NCBI GenBank assembly: GCA_001447805.1 | Contig: CP013099.1 | Span: 2,179,181 to 2,243,180 of the forward strand | DNA: 64,000 bases | Direction of reading: 5' to 3' | From: Candidatus Tenderia electrophaga | GTDB lineage: Bacteria > Pseudomonadota > Gammaproteobacteria > Tenderiales > Tenderiaceae | In this document: positions 44,201-52,828 of the stretch, piece after piece | How positions within the stretch are numbered: the first letter of the stretch is position 1 | How the letters are laid out: every line of letters begins with the position of its first letter | The notes under the pieces: generated by a model | The model's database searches: none | What the model saw: only the letters and a program-made list of their open reading frames with translations | Told to the model about the DNA's origin: nothing | Made by a program: the position numbers and the translations under genes

Positions 44201-44808
44201 TTCTCCAATTCCTCACGCAGGTCGTCGATGCGCTCCAGGTTCTCGCGCGTATGCTTGATGCGGTTTTCCGTTTCGCGGCGCCGCTCCTTATATCTGGAGA
44301 TACCGGCCGCCTCTTCGATGAAGACGCGCAAGTCCTCCGGCTTGGCCTCGATCAGGCGCGAAATGGTGCCCTGCTCAATGATGGCGTAGCTGCGCGGCCC
44401 CAGGCCGGTGCCAAGAAAGATGTCGGTGATGTCGCGCCGGCGGCACTTGGTGCTGTTGAGGTAATAATTGGACTGGCCGTCGCGGGTCACCTGACGTTTG
44501 ATGGAAATCTCGTTGTACTGGGCGTATTCGCCGCCCAGGCGCCCCTCGGTGTTGTCGAACACCAGCTCCACCGAGGCCTGCCCCACCGGCTTGCGTGCGG
44601 TGGAGCCGTTGAAGATGACGTCCGACATGGAATCGCCGCGCAGATTCTTGGCCGAACTTTCGCCCATTACCCAGCGTACGGCATCGATGGTGTTGGACTT
44701 GCCGCAGCCATTGGGACCGACGATGCCGACCATGTTGCTGGGCAGGGGGATGGTGGTGGGATCGACAAAGGATTTGAAACCGGCCAGCTTGATCTTCTTC
44801 AGACGCAT
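41299..44808 (-). CDS. smc: Chromosome segregation protein SMC
   Basis: Condensin ATPase that compacts and segregates the chromosome. ATG at 44808 gives MRLKKIKLAGFKSFVDPT and 1169 residues. N-terminal Walker A is GPNGCGKSNTIDAVRWV. Two long coiled-coil arms flank a hinge (about 515-670) and the C-terminal head has the ABC signature LLSGGEKALTAVAL and Walker B FCMLDEVDAPLDEANV. SMC rather than MukB separates this organism from enterobacteria. The partner ScpAB genes are not in the window. First gene of the five-gene minus-strand unit. Confidence 0.97.
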   Translation of the reverse strand: MRLKKIKLAGFKSFVDPTTIPLPSNMVGIVGPNGCGKSNTIDAVRWVMGESSAKNLRGDSMSDVIFNGSTARKPVGQASVELVFDNTEGRLGGEYAQYNEISIKRQVTRDGQSNYYLNSTKCRRRDITDIFLGTGLGPRSYAIIEQGTISRLIEAKPEDLRVFIEEAAGISRYKERRRETENRIKHTRENLERIDDLREELEKRLATLQRQAKTAEKYKAYKEDERKLKAELLALKFANLEATVKERDKQIQAQETALEGQVAEQRGLEAAIESQREHQVESNERFNEVQGRYYAIGSEIARLEQTIQHVRDTRQQQEREMGEVEEAWREATEHLSNDRDAIDELKMSLESLEEESLVAREKESESALVRDGAEEEMQTWQQQWDEFNQTSSEHIRSAEVEKTRIQHQEQSLAQVNQRMQRMEDELGLLSPGSLEGEIAELSQAREQSEEQLGQLHHESEQQAEQIRYEREHTQALSGELDAERGRLQSMQGRRASLEALQQQALGKDDHTLNDWLKRKGLDDAARLAQNIDVESGWEKAVETALGLHLESVCVEGMEAVADALSDLDKGALSLFDTGMDAGQVETGGAGTPLLDKVRCAYSMASLLSGVYAAETLEQALALRSQIKASESIVTRDGVWLGRDWLRVSRGVDEKAGVLQREQELKSLQSEIEETAERVDELQAKLQQSRTRQQALERAQEELQGTLRQVTQSKSGIESQLSARQERMQQFHSRKQRLEGDIVDLRQQRQDMEASLAEARARLDEILAKTENFEQTRHELQQRRDALRQRLEQSRQQARADRDRAHELALKLQSLRAQLEGTQQRLERMQGQLSHLERRREELQAQLRSEGDPVADMTQELEEKLAKRLGVEEELQQARRAMEEIDHTMRELADERNQAEQRSQEIRSQLEKLRMASQEYRVRCQTVQEQFAETGFVMDEVRQGLPDAAQEAQWQEQVNEIGQRIQRLGAINLAAIEEFEEQSERKNYLDKQNADLIDALTTLENAIRKIDKETRTRFKDTFDKVNDGVKELFPRLFGGGHAYLELTGEDLLDTGVAVMARPPGKRNSSIHLLSGGEKALTAVALVFSIFQLNPAPFCMLDEVDAPLDEANVGRFCTMVKEMSEKVQFIFITHNKTTMEMSDHLAGVTMHEPGVSRMVAVDVDEAVRMVG

Positions 44809-44960
44809 TCGTGAGTAACCTTCAGATGTATCCGGGAACGCTTTCGCGTTAAAATATTGCCCGATCATACCAGACCTGCCGAGTGACGCTAGGCTGGTAT
44901 TTTTTATTCCCGCCACCGGGATCAGAGATATTCGTTAACTGTTTGAGTCTTTTAAAAATT

Positions 44961-45350
44961 ATGTCGACACAGCCCACCAAAGAACTGGAAACTTTCGCCA
45001 ACCCCATGCCGCAGCGGGATTATACCATCCGTATCGACGTGCCCGAATTCACCTGCCTCTGCCCCAAGACCGGCCAGCCCGATTTCGCCACGTTCAAGAT
45101 TGAGTATGTGCCCGAGCAAAAATGTGTCGAACTGAAGGCGCTCAAACTCTATATGTGGTCCTTCCGCGACGCGGGTGCCTTCCATGAGAAGGTCACCAAC
45201 GATATCCTCGCCGATCTGGTGGCGGCCACCGCGCCGCGCTTCATGCGCATCACCGGGGTCTTCAATGTGCGCGGCGGGATTTACACCACCGTCATCGCCG
45301 AGCACCGCGCGCCCAACTGGACGCCGCCCACACCGGTCAGCCTACCCTGA
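44961..45350 (+). CDS. queF: preQ0 reductase QueF
   Basis: NADPH-dependent reduction of 7-cyano-7-deazaguanine to preQ1 in queuosine synthesis. ATG at 44961 gives 129 residues, the short type I form. The nucleophilic Cys is C34 in [10 protein letters not shown] with Asp41, and the specificity segment is [16 protein letters not shown]. It is divergent from smc. No preQ1 riboswitch was recognised in the 150-base gap. Confidence 0.96.
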   Translation: MSTQPTKELETFANPMPQRDYTIRIDVPEFTCLCPKTGQPDFATFKIEYVPEQKCVELKALKLYMWSFRDAGAFHEKVTNDILADLVAATAPRFMRITGVFNVRGGIYTTVIAEHRAPNWTPPTPVSLP

Positions 45351-45355
45351 TCCAC

Positions 45356-46648
45356 GTGTCCCGTCCGCTATTCATCGGCCTCGACCTGGGCACGTCGGGC
45401 TGCCGTGCCATGGCCATCGACGCCGACGGCCGCTTGCAGGCCCAGGCGGCCATCGCCCTGCCGGCACCGCTCCGGCAGGGCGCCCGGGCGGAGCAGGCGC
45501 CCGAACTGTGGTGGCGCGGGGTGGCCGACTGCCTCGCCGCCCTGCTGCCGCAGATCAGCGCCAAAGCGGTGCGGGCCATCGCCGTGGACGGTACCTCCGG
45601 CACCCTGCTGCTGGTCGACACGGACGGCGAACCACTGGGCCCGGCGCTGATGTACAACGATGGCCGCAGTCAAGCCGAGGCGCAGCGCATCGCCGCGGTC
45701 GCACCGCGGGAATCGGCCGCCCACGGTGCCAGCGCGGCCCTGGCCAAGCTGCTGCATCTCAAACCGGGCGCCGCGGCGCGCTATGCAGTGCACCAGGCCG
45801 ACTGGGTCGTCGGCAGGCTGACCGGACACTGGGGCGTCAGCGATGAGAATAACTGTTTGAAACTGGGCTTTGATGCCATCCGCAAGCAATGGCCGGATTG
45901 GCTGGACGCCTTGGGCATCGATCGCCGGCTGTTACCCAAGGTGCTGTTCCCGGGCACCCCGGTCGCGTCCATCAAGCCAACCCTGGCCGCCGAGCTCGGC
46001 CTGCCGCCCGAGACACTGATCGTCGCCGGCACCACCGACAGCACCGCCGCCTTCATAGCGACCGGCGCCAGCCGGATCGGCGAGGCGGTCACCTCGCTCG
46101 GCTCATCCCTGGTGATGAAAGTCATCGCCGACCGGCCAATCTTTTCGCCCGACCACGGCGTCTACTCACAACCGCTGGGCGAGCGCTGGCTGGTGGGCGG
46201 CGGCTCCAACAGCGGCGGCGCCGTGCTGCTGCACTTTTTCAACCGGCAGCAACTGGACGCCATGACGCCGGCATTAAACCCGGAGCGACCGACCGGCCTG
46301 GATTACTATCCCCTGTTGACACCGGGCGAACGGTTCCCGATCGCCGATGCCCGACTTCAAGCGCGTCTCACCCCCCGCCCCGAGGACGACGTCACCTTCT
46401 TCCAAGCCATGCTGGAAGGCATGGCGCGCATCGAACAACAAGGCTACCAACTATTGGCGGAATTGGGCGCGCCCTATCCCGTCTCGGTGCGCAGCGCCGG
46501 CGGCGGCAGCCGCAATCCGGCCTGGACGACTATCCGTCAACACCTGCTCGGCGTGCCGCTGCTCGAGGCGGAACAACAAGAAGCCGCCTACGGCAGCGCC
46601 CTGCTGGCGCGCCAAGGTTTTTTATCCCAAGGAATTGATGTCTTATGA
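45356..46648 (+). CDS. FGGY-family carbohydrate kinase, D-ribulose kinase-like
   Basis: A 430-residue sugar kinase with the two-lobed FGGY fold. The phosphate-binding opening is FIGLDLGTSGCRAMAID and the phosphate-2 region is DGTSGTLLLVDTDGEPL; PALMYNDGR and the AGTTDSTAAFIATGA stretch with the catalytic Asp region follow. The SAGGGSRNPAW adenosine motif is near the end. The overall look is closest to the plant/cyanobacterial group shown to phosphorylate D-ribulose, but xylulose cannot be excluded. GTG at 45356, six bases after queF. It overlaps cysZ by four bases. Confidence 0.88.
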   Translation: MSRPLFIGLDLGTSGCRAMAIDADGRLQAQAAIALPAPLRQGARAEQAPELWWRGVADCLAALLPQISAKAVRAIAVDGTSGTLLLVDTDGEPLGPALMYNDGRSQAEAQRIAAVAPRESAAHGASAALAKLLHLKPGAAARYAVHQADWVVGRLTGHWGVSDENNCLKLGFDAIRKQWPDWLDALGIDRRLLPKVLFPGTPVASIKPTLAAELGLPPETLIVAGTTDSTAAFIATGASRIGEAVTSLGSSLVMKVIADRPIFSPDHGVYSQPLGERWLVGGGSNSGGAVLLHFFNRQQLDAMTPALNPERPTGLDYYPLLTPGERFPIADARLQARLTPRPEDDVTFFQAMLEGMARIEQQGYQLLAELGAPYPVSVRSAGGGSRNPAWTTIRQHLLGVPLLEAEQQEAAYGSALLARQGFLSQGIDVL

Positions 46649-47361
46649 ATCCCTTCATCGGTCCCCTGTACGCCATCAAAGGCTTTAATCTCATCCGCCG
46701 ACCCGGCCTGCGTCGCTATGTGCTCATCCCACTGTTGGTGAACATTGTGCTGTTCAGCGCTGCCATCTGGCTTGTTGCCAGCCAGTTCGATGCCTGGATG
46801 GCGCAATTGCTGCCGCAAGGCTATGAGTGGCTGGAGTGGCTGCTCTGGCCGCTGTTGGCTGCCGCCATGCTGTTGCTGATGTTCTATAGCTTTACCCTGG
46901 TGGCCAACCTCATCTGCGCGCCTTTCAATGACCTGTTAGCGGAACAGGTGGAACGGGAACTCACCGGTAGGGTTCAAGGCGAGGAGACCAGCCTGATGCA
47001 GGCGCTCAGGGACAGCCCCAAGACGCTCTGGAACGAGCTGGGCAAACTGAGCTATTTTCTGGTGCGCGCCATTCCCCTGCTGATCCTGTTTCTGATTCCC
47101 GGTCTCAACCTGTTGGCGCCTTTTTTGTGGATCGCCTTCAGCGCCTCGCTGCTGGCCAAGGAATATTTCGACTACCCCATGGCCAATCACGGTTACAGTT
47201 TCGAACAGCAACGCGAGATTCTCAAACAGCACCGTATCGGCAGCCTCAGCTTTGGCGCCAGCGTCATGGTGCTCACTATGATCCCGGTGGTGAACTTCAT
47301 GGTCATGCCGCTGGCGGTGGCCGGCGCCACCGCCCTCTATCTGGAGCGCATCCAGAAATAA
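46645..47361 (+). CDS. cysZ: Sulfate transporter CysZ
   Basis: Inner-membrane sulfate channel that supplies cysteine synthesis. The 238-residue product has the family opening PFIGPLYAIKGFNLI, four to six hydrophobic segments, NLICAPFNDLLAEQVE and the helical hairpin LLIPGLN-type region (LIPGLNLLAPFLW). The ATGA overlap with the kinase gene suggests coupling. Siroheme synthase (cysG) elsewhere in the window belongs to the same sulfate-assimilation theme. Confidence 0.92.
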   Translation: MNPFIGPLYAIKGFNLIRRPGLRRYVLIPLLVNIVLFSAAIWLVASQFDAWMAQLLPQGYEWLEWLLWPLLAAAMLLLMFYSFTLVANLICAPFNDLLAEQVERELTGRVQGEETSLMQALRDSPKTLWNELGKLSYFLVRAIPLLILFLIPGLNLLAPFLWIAFSASLLAKEYFDYPMANHGYSFEQQREILKQHRIGSLSFGASVMVLTMIPVVNFMVMPLAVAGATALYLERIQK

Positions 47362-47384
47362 ACAATGATATATATAGAATGAAG

Positions 47385-47393
47385 TGGTATAAT
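47385..47393 (+). promoter_or_regulatory. Extended -10 promoter of deaD
   Basis: TGGTATAAT is an exact extended -10 element (TGn plus TATAAT). No good -35 lies upstream, as is usual for this promoter type. It leaves a 5' leader of about 75 bases before the deaD start. Confidence 0.6.
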
Positions 47394-47475
47394 TCGCGCC
47401 CTGTAGATTCATCGCAATAGCCACCACTCCCGCCGGGTCGTCGCCATTGCCTCAAGACCGCAAAGGTGTGCCCCC

Positions 47476-49260
47476 ATGTCCGCTCCTCAATCTTCGATCC
47501 AGTCGTTTTCAGAACTGGGTCTAAACCCATCCGTCCTCCAGGCAGTGATCGAGGTCGGTTACGAAACCCCTTCGCCGATCCAGGCCGAAACCATCCCCTA
47601 TCTGCTGCAAGGCCGGGATGTGCTGGGCCAGGCCCAGACCGGCACCGGCAAGACCGCCGCCTTCGCCCTGCCGCTGCTGTCGCGCATCGACCTCAAGCGC
47701 CTGGCACCGCAGGTGCTGGTGCTGGCACCGACACGGGAGCTGGCCATCCAGGTGGCCGAGGCCTTCCAGACCTATGCCAGCAACATGAAGGGCTTTCATG
47801 TCGCCCCCATCTACGGCGGCCAAAGCTACGAGACCCAGATCCGCCAGCTCAAGCGCGGCGTGCACGTGGTGGTCGGCACGCCCGGACGCGTCATGGACCA
47901 CATGCGCAAGGGCACCCTCAAGCTCGACGGCCTCAGCACCCTGGTGCTGGACGAGGCCGACGAGATGCTGCGCATGGGCTTTATCGACGATGTGGAATGG
48001 GTGCTGGAACAGACCCCGCCCAAACGCCAGGTGGCCCTGTTCTCCGCCACCATGCCGGCGGTGATCCGCAAGATCGCCGAGCGCCATCTGAACAACCCGG
48101 AACAGATCACCATCAAGGTCAAGACCACCACCGCCGAGACCATCCGCCAGCGCTACTGGATGGTCAGCGGTCTGCACAAGCTCGACGCCCTAACCCGCCT
48201 GCTGGAGGTCGAATCCTTCGACGGCATGCTGGTATTCGTACGCACCAAGAATGCCGCCGCCGAACTGGCCGAGAAACTGGAAGCGCGGGGACATGCCGCC
48301 GCCGCCCTGACCGGCGACATGATACAAAAACAGCGTGAGCGCACGGTGGAACAGCTCAAATCGGGCAAACTGGATATCCTGGTCGCCACCGATGTAGTGG
48401 CGCGCGGCCTGGACGTGGAACGCATCACCCATGTCATCAACTATGACATCCCCTACGACACGGAGTCCTACACCCATCGCATCGGCCGCACCGGCCGCGC
48501 CGGGCGCAAGGGCGACGCCATCCTGTTCGTGGCACCGCGCGAAAAACGCATGCTGCACACCATCGAAAAGGCGACGCGCCAAAAGATCGAACAGGTGGAG
48601 CTGCCCTCCACCGCGACCATCAATGACAAACGCATCGAGCGTTTCAACCAGCGCATTACCGACACGCTGAGTGAAAACAATTTGGAATTTTTTCAGCAAC
48701 TGATGGAGAACTACCAGCAGGAACACAATGTGCCCGCGCTGGAAATCGCCGCCGCCCTGGCGAAAATGGTCCAGGGCAACCAGCCGCTCTTGTTAAAAGA
48801 GCGCCAAATCCCCGCACCGCATCCGACGAAAAGCTTCGCCCAAGGGGAACGGCCGGACAAACGCAAACCGAAATCGGAACGCCCCAAAAAGAGCGGACCG
48901 CCGGAGGCGGGCATGGTGCGCTTTCGCCTGGAAGTGGGCCATAAGGACAAGGTCAAACCCGGCAACATCGTCGGCGCCATCGCCAACGAGGCCGGGCTGG
49001 ACAGCGAACACATCGGCCGCATCGAGATCTTCGATGACTATAGTCTCGTCGACCTGCCCGAAGGCATGCCCAAGGACGTGTTCAACGATCTGCATAAGGC
49101 CTGGGTGGCGGGCAAACAGTTGCGCGTCTCTAAATTTGGCCAGGACACGCCGGGACGTGACTTTAGCGCCAAGGGCAAGTCCAAAAAGCATGCTCCGGCA
49201 AAACCCGCCAAGCGCGCCGGCGATAAACCGAAAAAGAAGTTGAAGCACCGCGGCAAATAA
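47476..49260 (+). CDS. deaD: DEAD-box RNA helicase DeaD/CsdA
   Basis: Cold-adapted helicase for ribosome assembly and mRNA decay. The 594-residue product has the Q motif (ETPSPIQAETIPYLL), [62 protein letters not shown] and [14 protein letters not shown] linker (about 440-475) leads to the C-terminal DbpA-type RNA-binding domain (VRFRLEVGHKDKVKPGN to LRVSKFG, about 476-560) and a basic tail. Transcribed from its own extended -10 promoter. Confidence 0.95.
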   Translation: MSAPQSSIQSFSELGLNPSVLQAVIEVGYETPSPIQAETIPYLLQGRDVLGQAQTGTGKTAAFALPLLSRIDLKRLAPQVLVLAPTRELAIQVAEAFQTYASNMKGFHVAPIYGGQSYETQIRQLKRGVHVVVGTPGRVMDHMRKGTLKLDGLSTLVLDEADEMLRMGFIDDVEWVLEQTPPKRQVALFSATMPAVIRKIAERHLNNPEQITIKVKTTTAETIRQRYWMVSGLHKLDALTRLLEVESFDGMLVFVRTKNAAAELAEKLEARGHAAAALTGDMIQKQRERTVEQLKSGKLDILVATDVVARGLDVERITHVINYDIPYDTESYTHRIGRTGRAGRKGDAILFVAPREKRMLHTIEKATRQKIEQVELPSTATINDKRIERFNQRITDTLSENNLEFFQQLMENYQQEHNVPALEIAAALAKMVQGNQPLLLKERQIPAPHPTKSFAQGERPDKRKPKSERPKKSGPPEAGMVRFRLEVGHKDKVKPGNIVGAIANEAGLDSEHIGRIEIFDDYSLVDLPEGMPKDVFNDLHKAWVAGKQLRVSKFGQDTPGRDFSAKGKSKKHAPAKPAKRAGDKPKKKLKHRGK

Positions 49261-49341
49261 CACGCGTCCACGGGCGCACTTTATTTACGCGGCGGCAGGA
49301 CGCTACAATCCAGCACCACCACCATCGGCTCACCGTTACCC

Positions 49342-50754
49342 ATGTTCCGACGCCGCCGCAACACCCCGCGCCTGTTTTCCAGAAAGCCGGAGATCGACCG
49401 CTCGCTGCGTCATTCGGTCAAGGACGGGGTGGCCTATGCGGTGATGACCGGTGCCGGCGAGGCCTATTTCTCCGCCTTCGCCATCCTGCTCAAGGCGACA
49501 CCCAATCAGATCGGACTGCTGGCGGCGCTGCCGCAACTGATCGGCTCGCTGGCCCAGCTGCTGTCGGCCTGGCTGGGGCAGCGCTCGCAGCGGCGCATGC
49601 CGGTCATCCTGGGCGGCGCCCGGCTGCAGTGCTACAGCTGGCTGCCCTTGATGGTCCTGCCCCTGCTCGTGCCGGAACACGCAGTGACGCTGTTGCTGCT
49701 GGCGGTGACGCTGTACTACTTCGGCGCCAATCTGTCGGTGCCGCAGTGGAGCAGCCTGATGGGCGACCTGGTGCACAAGCGCCGCCGCGGCCGCTATTTC
49801 GCCTATCGCACCCGGCTCGCCAGCATTACCTCCTTCGTCGCCATGATCGGCGCCGGACTGGTATTGCACCTGTTCGACCAGAGCGGCTACGCCCTGGCCG
49901 GGTTCGTCACCATCTTCGCCATTGCCATGACCGCGCGCCTGGTCTCCATCCATCACCTGAAACAGATGCACGATCCGCCTGGTCACACCGCTGCGCTGGA
50001 GATTCCCAACTGGCGGCTGTGGAAAAACCAGTTCCTGAATTCGCCCTTCGCGCGGTTTTCCATTTTCTTCGCCCTGATGCAGTTCGCCACGGCCATCGCC
50101 TCGCCGTTTTTCAGCGTCTATCTGCTGCGCGATCTGGAGCTGAGCTATTTCCAGTTCACGCTCAACATGGGTATGGTGATCCTGGCCCAGTTCCTCACCC
50201 TCAACCAGTGGGGCCGCATCGCCGATGCCTTCGGTAACCGCCTGATCCTGGTCGTCACTGGCAGCCTGATTCCGGTCATCCCGGCGCTGTGGCTGCTGTC
50301 CAGCGAAATCTGGTATCTGATGCTGTTACAAGCGCTGGGCGGACTGGTGTGGGCAGGTTTCAGCCTCAGCGCCAGCAACTTCATCTACGACGCCCTGCCG
50401 GCGCACAAGCGCGTCACCCTGATGGCGCTGCATAATACCCTGGCCAACATCGGCCTCTTCGTCGGCGCCGTGATCGGCGGCTTCGTCGCCACCCACGTGA
50501 ACCAAACCATCACTCTCGGCGGCTACACCCATGAATTCGCCAGTGTGTTCCTGATCGTGTTTCTGCTGTCGGCGCTGGCGCGCGGCCTGGTGGCGCTGAT
50601 CTTTCTGCCGCGCCTGAAAGAAGTGCGCTACATCAGACCCATGCCCATGCGCGAGCTGATCTTCCGCGTCGCCCGCTTCAATGCCTTATGGGGATTGTTC
50701 TTCGATGTGGTGGGCAGCCGCCGCAAGCCCGGGCCCGGCGACAAGAGCGATTAA
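49342..50754 (+). CDS. MFS transporter
   Basis: A 470-residue major facilitator superfamily protein with about twelve membrane helices. Residues 1-35 are a basic cytoplasmic N-terminus (FRRRRNTPRLFSRKPE). The early DGVAYAVMTGAGEAYFSAFA and AWLGQRSQRRMPVILGG (an MFS loop 2-3 type motif) are seen. The substrate cannot be read from the sequence. It follows deaD by 81 bases with no terminator visible and overlaps the next, convergent gene by four bases. Confidence 0.9.
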   Translation: MFRRRRNTPRLFSRKPEIDRSLRHSVKDGVAYAVMTGAGEAYFSAFAILLKATPNQIGLLAALPQLIGSLAQLLSAWLGQRSQRRMPVILGGARLQCYSWLPLMVLPLLVPEHAVTLLLLAVTLYYFGANLSVPQWSSLMGDLVHKRRRGRYFAYRTRLASITSFVAMIGAGLVLHLFDQSGYALAGFVTIFAIAMTARLVSIHHLKQMHDPPGHTAALEIPNWRLWKNQFLNSPFARFSIFFALMQFATAIASPFFSVYLLRDLELSYFQFTLNMGMVILAQFLTLNQWGRIADAFGNRLILVVTGSLIPVIPALWLLSSEIWYLMLLQALGGLVWAGFSLSASNFIYDALPAHKRVTLMALHNTLANIGLFVGAVIGGFVATHVNQTITLGGYTHEFASVFLIVFLLSALARGLVALIFLPRLKEVRYIRPMPMRELIFRVARFNALWGLFFDVVGSRRKPGPGDKSD

Positions 50755-51491
50755 CGCTTGATCACCCGGAAAGAGTTGATGATGCTGGCCAGATCGTCCT
50801 TGAGGCCCTGGGTGAGATCACCCTGCGGCACCTGGCTGGCGGTCACCACGTAGGCCTTGCCGTTGCCCATAGCATAGCGTTGGAACTGATACAGCTCATT
50901 ACCGAACATGTTATTCATGAGCACGATTACGCCGCCGTTGGTCTTGGGGTCGACGCTGCTGGACAACACTTCCCAACCCTGGGCAAGAAGATTTTGCTCG
51001 GACAAGGCGATATACTCTTCAATACCCATCTGCCCGATCTTCTCCACCACCACGTTCACATTGGGGCGGAAATTATCCACCACGTCGTTTGAAATGATGG
51101 CGATGGGAATATCCACCGTTGCCGGCATCCCCATATTCCGAGCAAACTGACGGCCGATATCCAAATCCGCCGTCCACTCCTGATTGTTAGGCCAACTGAT
51201 TTTGAAGCCGTGTTCCGTATCGGTATAGGTCGTGTTTTGGATGCCGGTGGTTGCTTGGGGCGTCGGCTCGACGGGCACGACCGAGACCTGGGTCTGGCCG
51301 ATGGGTGTGTCGAGCGTCTTGATCTCCACGCCGCTGGCGGTAATCTTGAGATCGGTGGTGCGCTCCAGCAAACCGCCAAGTTCGGCCTTGAAGATCAACA
51401 TGAAGGCGATAATCACAACCCCGAACACAATCCATTTGACCGGCAGTTGAGTAGCACGCGGGCTCGGCGATTTGCTGGAATCCTCGGACAT
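50751..51491 (-). CDS. Membrane-anchored protein with PsbP-like domain
   Basis: A 246-residue protein with a short cytoplasmic N-terminus (residues 1-18), one membrane helix (about 19-40, WIVFGVVIIAFMLIF) and an extracytoplasmic region. The C-terminal 140 residues (EHGFKISWPNNQEWTADLD, NVNVVVEKIGQMGIEEY, AYVVTASQVPQG, SIINSFRVI) have the pattern of a PsbP/Mog1-like alpha-beta-alpha fold. This fold assignment is by eye and moderate. No enzymatic residues are evident. It lies downstream of the aminotransferase gene but 167 bases away. Confidence 0.75.
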   Translation of the reverse strand: MSEDSSKSPSPRATQLPVKWIVFGVVIIAFMLIFKAELGGLLERTTDLKITASGVEIKTLDTPIGQTQVSVVPVEPTPQATTGIQNTTYTDTEHGFKISWPNNQEWTADLDIGRQFARNMGMPATVDIPIAIISNDVVDNFRPNVNVVVEKIGQMGIEEYIALSEQNLLAQGWEVLSSSVDPKTNGGVIVLMNNMFGNELYQFQRYAMGNGKAYVVTASQVPQGDLTQGLKDDLASIINSFRVIKR

Positions 51492-51658
51492 GTCCCTACC
51501 CTTTTATAGTTGCAATCATCGCTCTACCCGCAAGCTTATATCAAGTAGATATTTAATCAAGCCGCGCGGTATCTAGTCATGCCCGCGCCAACGCGGGCGC
51601 GGGGTAATACACAGGCACGACAAACTCAACAAGACGATCAAACGATTCAACAAAGGAC

Positions 51659-52828
51659 TTATTCGTGTATAAAGCGCTGCAGGCGCTCCACGCCCTGTTC
51701 CAGGCGTTCCAGCGCGGTGGTGTAGGCGAAGCGCACATAGCGTTCCGGCTGATTGAAACCGAAGTCCTTACCCGGGGTAATGGCTACGCCCGCCTCATCC
51801 AAAAGCCTTAATGCAAAGCCGTAGCTGTCGTCGGTAAAGCGGCTGCAGTCGGCATAGAGATAAAAGGCCCCCTGCGGGGTGACCGGTATCCCGAACCCCA
51901 GTTGCAACAGCGCCGGCAGTAGAAAATCGCGGCGCTGGCGAAAGGTTTGCCGGCGCCGCTCCAGGATCTCCAGGGTGGCGGGTTGGAATGCCGCCAGGGC
52001 GGCGTATTGCGCCGGCGCCGATGCCGAGAGAAAGATGTTCTGCGCCACCCGGTCCAGGGCCTCCACATACGCCGGCGGCGCCACCAGCCATCCCAGTCGC
52101 CAACCGGTCATACCAAAAAATTTGGAAAAACTGTTAATGACGAACACGTCTTCACTGACGGCCAGTGCCGTGTGTTCTTTGCTTTCATAAGTAAGACCAT
52201 GATAGATCTCATCCACCAGCAAATGCCCGCCGCGGGCGGCGACGAATTCCGCCAAGGCCTGCATCTCAGACCTAGGAATCAGCGTACCGGTGGGGTTGGC
52301 GGGCGAGGCGCAGATCACCGCCTTGCTGCGTTCACTCCAGTGCTGCTGCAAATGGGCGGCGCTAAGTTGAAATCCGCTTGCCGCATCCACCGCTACGGCG
52401 ACGCTGTTACCTTCGACCAGGCGCACGAAATTGCGATTGCAGGGATAGCCCGGATCGCTCATCAGCACCTGCTCGCCCGGATTGATCAACACCGTCATCA
52501 GCAATTGCAAGGCCCCCGACGAACCGGGCGTGATGATGATGCGCTCGGGGTCGACCGCCACGCCATAGTGGCTTCGGTAGTAGCCGCTGATGGCCTGGCG
52601 CAATTGCGGCAGCCCGCTGGCGGGCGTGTAATGATGGCAGCCTGATTGCAGCGCCTCGATGCCGGCCTGGACAATGGGCGCGGGGGTGTCGAAGTCGGGC
52701 TCGCCGATCTCCATGTGAACAATGTCACGCCCCTGCGCCTCCAAGGCGCGCGCCCGTGCCAACAGCGCCATGACATGAAACGGCTCGATGGCCGTCATGC
52801 GCTCGGCGAGGTGGGCCCGTTCAGCCAT
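51659..52828 (-). CDS. Class I/II pyridoxal-phosphate aminotransferase
   Basis: A 389-residue fold-type I aminotransferase. The PLP lysine is in INSFSKFFGMTGWRLGW (about residue 233). Other marks are EIGEPDFDTPAPIV, PGSSGALQLLMTVLINPGE, SPANPTGTLIP and VDEIYHGLTYE. The AspC/AlaA-type subgroup fits, but the amino donor is unclear. It overlaps cbbY by eight bases and is co-transcribed with it. Confidence 0.93.
   Translation of the reverse strand: MAERAHLAERMTAIEPFHVMALLARARALEAQGRDIVHMEIGEPDFDTPAPIVQAGIEALQSGCHHYTPASGLPQLRQAISGYYRSHYGVAVDPERIIITPGSSGALQLLMTVLINPGEQVLMSDPGYPCNRNFVRLVEGNSVAVAVDAASGFQLSAAHLQQHWSERSKAVICASPANPTGTLIPRSEMQALAEFVAARGGHLLVDEIYHGLTYESKEHTALAVSEDVFVINSFSKFFGMTGWRLGWLVAPPAYVEALDRVAQNIFLSASAPAQYAALAAFQPATLEILERRRQTFRQRRDFLLPALLQLGFGIPVTPQGAFYLYADCSRFTDDSYGFALRLLDEAGVAITPGKDFGFNQPERYVRFAYTTALERLEQGVERLQRFIHE

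Noticed and set aside
44809-44960. preQ1 riboswitch ahead of queF
   Set aside because: No compact H-type pseudoknot pattern is visible in the short gap.
51581-51598. GCCCGCG/CGCGGGC hairpin as terminator of the aminotransferase gene
   Set aside because: A good stem, but no T-run follows on either strand.
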